Below are positions 1 through 5,089 of a DNA stretch of 10,533 bases, in pieces. A program made the position numbers and the translations under genes. The notes beneath the pieces are model-generated. The model saw nothing but the letters and a program-made list of their open reading frames with translations. It did not search any database and had not been told where the DNA came from. The DNA comes from Anaerolineales bacterium UBA4826 (GTDB lineage Bacteria; Chloroflexota; Anaerolineae; UBA4142): positions 1,411 to 11,943 of the forward strand of contig DHFK01000006.1 of NCBI GenBank assembly GCA_002400365.1, read 5' to 3'. Each line of letters starts with the position of its first letter. The first letter of the stretch is position 1.

Positions 1-11
1 CCGACCCCCGC

Positions 12-28
12 CAGGGGCTTCGCCCCTG
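12..28. repeat. Short GC-rich perfect hairpin
   Basis: CAGGGGC and GCCCCTG form a perfect 7-base stem around a TTC loop, followed by a C-rich stretch to about position 35. GGGGCTTCGCCCC-type units are widespread intergenic repeats in high-GC genomes. It lies downstream of the antitoxin stop codon, but there is no T-run on either side, so a terminator role is not supported. Confidence 0.5.
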
Positions 29-43
29 CACCCCAAAGTTTCT

Positions 44-88
44 GTTCTCGTGCATGCCCCCGAGGGCATGGAGTTCTCGAAATGACAG
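44..88. repeat. Palindromic repeat of the TGTCATTNCGAG type
   Basis: CATGCCC (53-59) and GGGCATG (64-70) form a 7-base stem with a 4-base loop. The 7-mer GTTCTCG occurs on both sides (44-50 and 73-79). Read on the minus strand, the right edge is CTGTCATTTCGAGAAC, the same kind of terminus as the repeat inside hsdM at 1916-2009. Family membership is inferred from that shared edge only. It fills the space where a toxin gene would be expected after the antitoxin. Confidence 0.5.
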
Positions 89-95
89 AGGAAAA

Positions 96-374
96 TTACT
101 TTTGCACGGCTTGGCGACGTTTCGCCATTTGCTTCCAAAAATCCTTGTGTTTGATGCCGCCCGTCTTGAGAACCCGTATGCGGGCTTCTTTCAAAATCTC
201 AAGAAAGCGCGGATTGTGCGCCAGCAAGAGCGAATCCAGATCATCATTTTCATCAATGCCAGTGAGCAACGCGACGGGTCTGCCATTCTTGGTGATGATG
301 ACGGGTGAATCTCGTGATTCGTTCACGTACGCGCTCAATTTGTTCTTGACTTGCGCTAATGGTGCGATTTTCAT
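96..374 (-). CDS. Phd/YefM-family antitoxin, no partner toxin in window
   Basis: This 92-residue protein starts MKIAPLAQVKNKLSAYV and continues with SPVIITKNGRPVALLTG, the typical Phd/YefM N-terminal DNA-binding fold (residues about 1-50). The C-terminal half is basic and helical, where a toxin would be bound. Known family members neutralise a PIN-, Doc- or RelE-type toxin and repress their own promoter. The start is supported by AAAGGAG (386-392 on the minus strand) 11 bases upstream. The usual immediately downstream toxin gene is absent: only palindromic repeats lie between the stop codon and the window edge. It is therefore either an orphan antitoxin or its toxin lies unusually far away. 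The gene is divergent from hsdM, and its -35 box touches the hsdM start codon. Family assignment is confident; partner and target are unknown. Confidence 0.85.
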   Translation of the reverse strand: MKIAPLAQVKNKLSAYVNESRDSPVIITKNGRPVALLTGIDENDDLDSLLLAHNPRFLEILKEARIRVLKTGGIKHKDFWKQMAKRRQAVQK

Positions 375-430
375 AATTCAAAACGCTCCTTTCCGATCCA
401 GACCTCGTCGCGAATTTTGGCATAGCCACA

Positions 431-458
431 ATTGTAGCCATTCTTATTCAGGTGTCAA
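431..458 (-). promoter_or_regulatory. Sigma-70-type promoter for the antitoxin gene, with dyad over the -10
   Basis: On the minus strand, TTGACA (453-458) and TACAAT (431-436) are separated by exactly 16 bases. This is a near-consensus promoter giving a leader of about 50 bases before the antitoxin start. The 14-base near-palindrome GCCACAATTGTAGC (425-438, one mismatched pair) covers the -10 box. The 6-mer TAGCCA also occurs twice (423-428, 435-440). Because Phd/YefM proteins usually autorepress, this dyad is a reasonable operator candidate, by inference. The -35 box lies directly against the hsdM ATG at 459. Confidence 0.65.
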
Positions 459-2264
459 ATGCTCACCGACCCCAAACTGAAATCACAAGTTGACGCACTG
501 TGGGACAAACTCTGGACGGGCGGGCTGTCGAATCCGCTCGATGCCATCGAGCAGTTTTCGTATTTGCTGTTTATGAAGCGGCTGGACGAGGAAGAGGATC
601 GCCGCGAGAAGCGCGCGAAGATGGTAGGGGCGGGGTCACCCCGCCCAACAACAGGGCGGCAAGAGGGGCGGCAGAACGCCGCCCCTACGTACACGCCGCG
701 CCTCAAAAAAGATTTGCGCTGGCGCTATTGGACGCAATTGAAAGCCGACGCCGCGCTCAAGCACGTCAAGGAGCAAGTCTTCCCCGCGCTCAAAGACCTC
801 GGCGGCAAGGACAGTTCGTTCGAGCAATATATGCAGAACGCCGAGTTCAAAATTAACAAACCCGCGCTCCTCATCGAAGCGTGCAAACTGATTGACCAAA
901 TGGAAATCAGCGCGCTCGAACAAGACATTCAGGGCGACCTCTACGAATATCTGCTCAGCCATTTGGCGCAATCGGGACGCAACGGGCAATTCTTTACGCC
1001 GCGCCACATCATTCGGATGATGGTGCAGATGGTCAAGCCGAAACCGCGCGAACGCATCGGCGATTTGGCGGCAGGCACAGGCGGCTTTCTCTTTACCGCG
1101 TACCAGCACATTCTCGAAACGCACACGTCGCCGAAAATCCTCGAACGCGATGCGGAAGGTGCGGTGCATCATCTCATCGGCGATAAACTGACGCCCGACG
1201 AAAACAAATTTTTGCAAGAGAAAGCATTGCGCGGATTCGACAACGATTCGGGAATGACGATGCTCCGCATCGGCTCGATGAACTTGATGTTGCACGGGAT
1301 CAAATCGCCGCGCTTTTTCTACATGGACACGCTATCGAAAGCGTTCAAGGACACGCGCGCTTATGACGTGATTCTGATGAATCCGCCGTTCAAGGGCAAG
1401 GTGGATGCGAGCGACATCGGTGGGGACCTGCCGTCGAACACGACGAAATCGGAATTGCTGTTCGTGCATCTGATTCTGCGCGTGTTGGAAAGCGGCGGGC
1501 GGTGCGCGGTTATCGTGCCAGACGGCGTGCTGTTCGGTTCGAGCCGCGCGCACGTCGAACTGCGGCGCAAACTCATCGAAGAGAATCGGCTCGATGGCGT
1601 GGTCTCAATGCCGAGCGGCGTGTTCAAACCGTACGCGGGTGTTTCGACGGCAGTGCTGTTGTTCACGCGCGGCGCGACGACCGAGCGCATTTGGTTTTAC
1701 GATATGGAGCACGACGGTTTTTCGCTCGACGACAAGCGCACGCCGACGGACGCGAATGATATTCCCGATGTCGTTGAATGTTGGGAGAATCGGTCCGATG
1801 CTGGGTTTAATGCCAAGCGTGACGCGCGTTTAGCCGAACTGCGCGAACGCGTCGCGCCGTTGAAAACCGAACGCTTGCGCTTGGAGAAGGAAATCAATCG
1901 GCTGACGTTTGAATCTGTCATTGCGAGCGGAGCGAAGCAATCCCCAAGCGGCTCGGAGATTGCTTCGTCGCATCCTTCGACAAGCTCAGGATCGCTCCTC
2001 ACAATGACAAATGAGCTGGACAAACTGCACGACGAGATTGCGCCATTGCAAGCGGAGATGAACCAACTGACGCGCCAGTTCTGGGTGACGAAGGAACAGG
2101 TGGCGTCCCCTTCGGGCAAGTACGATTTGTCCGCGAGCCGCTATCGCCAGATTGAACAGGACGAGGAATTTTACGAAGACCCGCAAGTGACGTTGGAGCG
2201 GTTGTTAAAGTTGGAAGAAATGGTGAGCCAGGAAGCAAGAGACTTGGAGAAACTCTTGAAATGA
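459..2264 (+). CDS. hsdM: Type I restriction-modification system, modification (M) subunit
   Basis: This 601-residue N6-adenine methyltransferase methylates adenine in a site chosen by HsdS; two M and one S subunit make the methylase. The N-terminal HsdM helical domain spans roughly residues 1-165. The SAM-binding motif DLAAGTGGF is at 202-210 and the catalytic NPPF at 308-311. The C-terminal part (450-601) is rich in heptad-like helices and should contact HsdS. The start is supported by an AGGTG six bases upstream of ATG. The stop overlaps the hsdS start (ATGA), indicating translational coupling. Two stretches are foreign to the family and coincide with palindromic DNA repeats: residues 56-78 (VGAGSPRPTT..., after the REKRAK helix) and 486-518 (VIASGAKQS..., inside the C-terminal coiled-coil region). 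Both keep the frame open, and all catalytic motifs are intact, so the enzyme may be active. No hsdR is present in the window. Confidence 0.95.
   Translation: MLTDPKLKSQVDALWDKLWTGGLSNPLDAIEQFSYLLFMKRLDEEEDRREKRAKMVGAGSPRPTTGRQEGRQNAAPTYTPRLKKDLRWRYWTQLKADAALKHVKEQVFPALKDLGGKDSSFEQYMQNAEFKINKPALLIEACKLIDQMEISALEQDIQGDLYEYLLSHLAQSGRNGQFFTPRHIIRMMVQMVKPKPRERIGDLAAGTGGFLFTAYQHILETHTSPKILERDAEGAVHHLIGDKLTPDENKFLQEKALRGFDNDSGMTMLRIGSMNLMLHGIKSPRFFYMDTLSKAFKDTRAYDVILMNPPFKGKVDASDIGGDLPSNTTKSELLFVHLILRVLESGGRCAVIVPDGVLFGSSRAHVELRRKLIEENRLDGVVSMPSGVFKPYAGVSTAVLLFTRGATTERIWFYDMEHDGFSLDDKRTPTDANDIPDVVECWENRSDAGFNAKRDARLAELRERVAPLKTERLRLEKEINRLTFESVIASGAKQSPSGSEIASSHPSTSSGSLLTMTNELDKLHDEIAPLQAEMNQLTRQFWVTKEQVASPSGKYDLSASRYRQIEQDEEFYEDPQVTLERLLKLEEMVSQEARDLEKLLK
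624..688. repeat. Palindromic repeat family A inserted in frame in hsdM
   Basis: The outer arms GTAGGGGCGG (624-633) and CCGCCCCTAC (679-688) are perfect inverted repeats. Inside sit two further hairpins: GGGCGGGGTCACCCCGCCC (628-646, perfect around one central base) and GGGGCGGC/GCCGCCCC (665-672/678-685, 5-base loop). The unit is translated as residues 56-78 of HsdM without breaking the frame. A partial second copy lies at 3376-3398. The structure resembles a mobile palindromic element rather than coding sequence. Confidence 0.85.
1916..2009. repeat. Composite palindromic repeat family B inserted in frame in hsdM
   Basis: The edges TGTCATTGCGAG and CTCCTCACAATGACA are imperfect inverted repeats, and AGCGAAGCAATC (1932-1943) is mirrored by GATTGCTTCG (1958-1967). 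A second, unrelated near-palindrome, CCTTCGACAAGCTCAGG (1974-1990), interrupts the right arm between GTCGC and CGCTCCTC. Both motifs are widely seen repeats in environmental bacteria; here one appears nested in the other. Together they encode about 33 residues (486-518) of HsdM with the frame kept open. Confidence 0.8.
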
Positions 2265-3379
2265 AAACTCTGCGCGAGACAGTTGAGATTTACAAAGGAC
2301 GCCAAGCACCCGAAGTTTTCGATGAGCCGCAATCCGATACACAGCGTTATCTTCAGATCGAAGATTTACGCCCAGGCGCATCAATAAGATACGCGCGTGA
2401 TGCCGATGGCGTGCTTGCAAACAATGGCGATGTAATTATCGCGTGGGATGGAGCCAACGCGGGAACGGTTGGTTTTGGTTTGGCGGGATATATCGGCAGT
2501 ACGCTTGCAATTCTACGCCCAAAGAGCAAAGACGTTTACGCGGCATTCCTTGGTTACTTTTTGCAGACCAAGTTCGGTTTTCTCCGCGACAACACGACTG
2601 GCGCAACAATTCCACACATCAATCGAGACGCGCTAGAAGAACTCGCGCTAGAATTTCCCCCGCTCCCTGAACAACGCCGCATCGCCACGCGGTTGGACAA
2701 GGCAGACCATCTGCGCCGCACACGCCGCTACGCCGCGCAACTCAGCAACACGTTTTTGCAAGCCGTGTTCGTGCGGATGTTTGGCGACCCCGTGCGGAAT
2801 CCGATGGGGTGGGATGTTGAATACTTTGGCGATGTATGCGAAACTCGTTTGGGGAAAATGCTTGATGCAAAACAACAGACAGGAAAACATCTGCGTCCGT
2901 ATTTGCGAAATGTAAATGTCAAATGGGGACAGATTGATTTGACGGATTTGCAGGAAATGGATTTTGATGAAGCAGACCGACAAGAATTCAGACTTCAGGC
3001 AGGCGACGTGTTGATCTGCGAAGGTGGAGAGGTCGGGCGTGCGGCGGTTTGGAAAAACGAATTGCCCGAATGCTATTTTCAAAAGGCATTGCATCGAGTG
3101 CGCCCTAACCCAGACAAGACAACACCAGAGTTTATCGTTTGGCTGATGTGGATGCTTGCCATTTCGGGTGGGTTGGTGCAATCTGTTTCAGAAGTCACGT
3201 TTGCACATTTGACGGGTGTGCGATTGAAAGAACTCAAAGTGCCATCGCCGCCGCTCGCGCTCCAACAAAAATTCGCGCGCGTCGTCCAGCAGTTTGAGTG
3301 CCTGCGCGTGCAACAACGAGAAGCGGAACGCCAGGCGGAGCATTTGTTTCAGACGTTGTTGCACAAATCGTTTGCGTAG
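2261..3379 (+). CDS. hsdS: Type I restriction-modification system, specificity (S) subunit
   Basis: This 372-residue protein determines the DNA target of the type I methylase. Layout: target-recognition domain 1 (about 1-132); central conserved helix region beginning PPLPEQRRIATRLDKADHL (133-150) and ending MFGDP (173-177); target-recognition domain 2 (about 181-326); and C-terminal conserved helix region PPLALQQKFARVV... (330-372), which mirrors the central one. The start overlaps the hsdM stop (ATGA). The two recognition domains are visibly more A+T-rich than the conserved arms and neighbouring genes, as expected from domain exchange between alleles. The stop codon TAG (3377-3379) lies in the first bases of a palindromic repeat, so the protein ends LLHKSFA. 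The duplicated fragment at 3990-4082 ends LLHRAFSGEA, so this copy has probably lost a few C-terminal residues. Function assignment is secure; the recognised site cannot be read from sequence. Confidence 0.93.
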   Translation: MKTLRETVEIYKGRQAPEVFDEPQSDTQRYLQIEDLRPGASIRYARDADGVLANNGDVIIAWDGANAGTVGFGLAGYIGSTLAILRPKSKDVYAAFLGYFLQTKFGFLRDNTTGATIPHINRDALEELALEFPPLPEQRRIATRLDKADHLRRTRRYAAQLSNTFLQAVFVRMFGDPVRNPMGWDVEYFGDVCETRLGKMLDAKQQTGKHLRPYLRNVNVKWGQIDLTDLQEMDFDEADRQEFRLQAGDVLICEGGEVGRAAVWKNELPECYFQKALHRVRPNPDKTTPEFIVWLMWMLAISGGLVQSVSEVTFAHLTGVRLKELKVPSPPLALQQKFARVVQQFECLRVQQREAERQAEHLFQTLLHKSFA

Positions 3380-3440
3380 GGGCGGGGTCATCCCGCCCAA
3401 ACGGAAAATCGTAGGTGCCGCGTCGTGCCACCCACCACGG
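3376..3440. repeat. Palindromic repeat family A, partial copy plus diverged tandem unit
   Basis: GTAGGGGCGGGGTCATCCCG (3376-3395, continuing CCC to 3398) matches the left half of the element at 624-688 and has the same inner stem around TCA. A looser copy beginning GTAGGTGCCGCGTCGTGCC (3411-3429) follows. The first unit overlaps the hsdS stop codon. The remaining bases before the lipoprotein ribosome binding site hold no clear promoter. Confidence 0.65.
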
Positions 3441-3472
3441 TGTGGGATAACCTGTCGAAAGGAGAATTCCCA

Positions 3473-3979
3473 ATGAAGCGATTCTCAACAATTGCAATGT
3501 ATGTGGTCCCCGTTCTGTTGATTCTGGTTGTCCTGCTCTTGATCGGATGCTCGAGTCTTTTCGGTTCAGGGCAAGGCGCAACCACGCCGACGGAGGCGAA
3601 GGTCGCGCCGCCGTGGCTCGCAGCGGATTCGACGTGCCAGCTCACTCAGACGAGCGCGCAGAGCCGCGGCGATCCTCATTCGTACGACAGCGCAGGCAAA
3701 GCCACGGGATTGTTGCCGCAAGGTCAAGTGACCTGCGTGCTCGAAATCCAAGTGTGCGGGGATATGATCGTTAAATCCAAGGTGGTCAACACCGCTGCCA
3801 AAGAGTCGTGTCCCGACAATCTGCATTATTCGCACGCGCCGAACACAAAAGTCTGCTGCGCCAAATGGAACGAAGCAAAGCGTACCAAAATCCCTTGCGA
3901 TCCGCTGGCAGACATTGACTGCGACGGCGCGGCAAACAGCGTGGACGATTATCCGTTGGATTTCGCGAAACAGTATTAG
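3473..3979 (+). CDS. Small cysteine-rich lipoprotein with a C-terminal Ca-binding-like loop
   Basis: This 168-residue protein has a lipoprotein signal: basic MKR, a long hydrophobic core (about 10-24) and the lipobox LIGC with Cys26 as the lipidation site. The start is fixed by AAAGGAG (3458-3464) eight bases upstream of ATG; a longer in-frame reading from 3425 would spoil the signal peptide. The mature part has eight further cysteines (55, 88, 95, 113, 128, 129, 142, 150), suggesting disulfides outside the membrane. The end reads DPLADIDCDGAANSVDDYP, a D-x-D-x-D-G-x-x-N-x-x-D pattern like the calcium-binding loops of thrombospondin type 3 and dockerin repeats. I do not recognise the family or a function. 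It lies between a complete hsdS and a 3' remnant of another hsdS, so it probably arrived by, or was trapped in, a rearrangement. Confidence 0.8.
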   Translation: MKRFSTIAMYVVPVLLILVVLLLIGCSSLFGSGQGATTPTEAKVAPPWLAADSTCQLTQTSAQSRGDPHSYDSAGKATGLLPQGQVTCVLEIQVCGDMIVKSKVVNTAAKESCPDNLHYSHAPNTKVCCAKWNEAKRTKIPCDPLADIDCDGAANSVDDYPLDFAKQY

Positions 3980-3989
3980 TCCCGCAACG

Positions 3990-4082
3990 GAGTATCTGCG
4001 CGCGCAACAGCGGGAAGCGGAACGGCAGGCGGAGCACTTGTTTCAAACGCTGTTGCACAGAGCGTTTAGCGGCGAAGCGTGA
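3990..4082 (+). pseudogene. Remnant of a second hsdS gene (3' end only)
   Basis: Thirty codons plus TGA encode EYLRAQQREAERQAEHLF and onward to LLHRAFSGEA. Eighteen consecutive residues (QQREAERQAEHLFQTLLH) are identical to the C-terminus of the intact HsdS, and the underlying DNA is also closely similar to 3294-3379. Nothing upstream of 3990 continues the similarity: the lipoprotein stop codon lies only ten bases before. No start codon or ribosome binding site serves this fragment. It is the scar of a duplication or an allele replacement at the hsdS locus. Confidence 0.85.
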
Positions 4083-4091
4083 GGTAGGCGT

Positions 4092-4124
4092 ATGGCGAAT
4101 CCAGAACATCTGGCTATGTTGAAG
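4092..4124 (+). pseudogene. 5' stub of a probable pentapeptide-repeat protein gene
   Basis: The first 11 codons read MANPEHLAMLK, which matches the conserved opening of many bacterial pentapeptide-repeat proteins (MANPEHLAILK...). A GAGGT sits about six bases upstream, and the stub begins ten bases after the TGA of the hsdS remnant, an operon-like spacing. After codon 11-13 the similarity stops. The frame stays open to 4244 only by running through the terminator hairpin of the opposite-strand gene, so no pentapeptide repeats are present. Read as a truncated gene start; the family call rests on a short recognised motif. Confidence 0.6.
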
Positions 4125-4163
4125 CGAGAATGTTGCTGGATGCGCAATAGCAGGCGCGGAGAC

Positions 4164-4223
4164 AAAATGAAAAACGAGTGGCGTGGACCCGGCGGATCAA
4201 CCGCCGGGTCACGCGCCACTCGT
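4164..4223 (-). terminator. Strong intrinsic terminator of the DUF2680-like gene
   Basis: On the minus strand, ACGAGTGGCG-CGTGACCCGGCGG pairs with CCGCCGGGTCCACGCCACTCGT across a short loop (hairpin 4174-4223, about 22 pairs with one bulge). It is followed at once by TTTTTCATTTT (4164-4174). It begins 17 bases after the stop codon of the gene at 4241-4951. The plus-strand side has no comparable T-run, so it acts mainly for the minus strand. Confidence 0.92.
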
Positions 4224-4240
4224 CTTGCTTTCACTTGCGC

Positions 4241-4951
4241 CTAGCGTCTGCCGAAGCGCCCGCCGAAGGGCATCCCCATTCCGCCGGATTTGCCCCGGTT
4301 GCCCAAGGGCTGAGAACCGCCGGACGCGCCGCACCCCGCGAAACCAAAGGTGTGTCGGTTCAGGTCAATGTTTTCCGGCTTGATGTTTGCCTTGAGCGAA
4401 TCGGCTTGCGCCTGCGTCAACGTGCCGTCCTTCACTGCTTGGTCAATCGCCGCTTTTTCGGCGTCCGCGATCGCCGTACGCAGTTTGGTCACGTCAACGT
4501 TCTTCTCCTGCGCCAGGGTGAGCAGCGTCTTGCCGCCGCGCAGCGCAGTGGTCAGATCGGTCGTGCTCATGCCCAGCGCCTTTGCCGCCGCCTCGAGCGC
4601 GGCGTTTGCGATGGACGCTCCCGCGCAGCGTTTGCCGAACTTGCCCGAGAGCGCGCCCGGCGCAGTCTTTTGCATCCGATCGGCTTGCGGCTGCGTCAGT
4701 AAACCTTGCTTGACTGCCTGGTCAAGCGATTCTTTGCGCGCGTCGGTCATCGCTTGCTGCAACTTTTCAACAGTTGTGCCCAGTTTCTGGGCGAGCGTTT
4801 GCAAGTACAACTGCGCCAACGTCGTTGCGCGGGACTGCCCCGACGGCGTCGGCGTGGGACCTTGCGCGAGCGCAATCGTCCCGCCAACTCCGGCAACGAG
4901 CAGAACCAGGACGAGCGCGCCTGCCGCAATAAACTTTGTTTTGCCTAACAT
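4241..4951 (-). CDS. Exported protein with two DUF2680-like helical repeats
   Basis: This 236-residue protein has an N-terminal signal peptide: MLGKTK, hydrophobic 8-27, and a probable cleavage after ALA (27-29). A short Thr/Pro linker follows. Two 42-residue repeats align without gaps, LAQKLGTTVEKLQQAM...QADRMQ (53-94) and LAQEKNVDVTKLRTAI...QADSLK (146-187). Each ends with a 'DQAVK-G-LTQ-QAD' helix-turn-helix-like unit typical of DUF2680/YckD-type secreted proteins. The C-terminus is Gly/Arg-rich and flexible. Cys109 and Cys207 are the only cysteines. The start was chosen at the ATG preceded by AGGAG seven bases upstream; an in-frame ATG at 4993 gives 14 charged residues before the signal peptide and has no such site. 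No biochemical function is known to me for this family. It lies downstream of the OpgC-family gene, with 136 bases between. Confidence 0.85.
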   Translation of the reverse strand: MLGKTKFIAAGALVLVLLVAGVGGTIALAQGPTPTPSGQSRATTLAQLYLQTLAQKLGTTVEKLQQAMTDARKESLDQAVKQGLLTQPQADRMQKTAPGALSGKFGKRCAGASIANAALEAAAKALGMSTTDLTTALRGGKTLLTLAQEKNVDVTKLRTAIADAEKAAIDQAVKDGTLTQAQADSLKANIKPENIDLNRHTFGFAGCGASGGSQPLGNRGKSGGMGMPFGGRFGRR

Positions 4952-5080
4952 GTTCAATCTCCTGAATGTTGTTGCGGAGCATTTCCGCATCATGTGGGTG
5001 TACGTCTACCGAGAGGACAGAGCAAACCCGGATGTCCCTGGTAAACCTCGCGTGCTAACGTGACTACTCGATCAGTCTGT

Positions 5081-5089
5081 TCACCTCCT
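5081..5089 (-). other. Orphan perfect Shine-Dalgarno at the end of the OpgC-family gene
   Basis: AGGAGGTGA on the minus strand overlaps the TAG stop of the upstream gene. No ATG or TTG follows at usable distance. The GTG within it opens only a six-codon frame (GTGAACAGACTGATCGAGTAG spans the whole of it). The following 136 bases to the next gene show no other coding signal and no clear promoter. This may mark a deleted gene or a tiny leader-type frame. Confidence 0.4.

Noticed and set aside
624..688. Transcription terminator inside hsdM
   Set aside because: The hairpins are strong, but no T-run follows on either strand and the gene continues, so a repeat element explains them better.
636..1295. 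A 219-codon minus-strand frame inside hsdM
   Set aside because: It is a mirror of a conserved methyltransferase sequence and has no independent start signal.
4092..4244. A 50-codon plus-strand frame starting MANPEHL as an intact small gene
   Set aside because: Only the first 11 or so codons have a recognisable source, and the rest runs through the opposite gene's terminator hairpin, so I treat it as a truncated gene stub.
4350..5063. A 237-codon plus-strand frame opposite the DUF2680-like gene
   Set aside because: The minus-strand frame has a signal peptide, Shine-Dalgarno, internal repeats and a matching terminator; the plus-strand frame has none of these.
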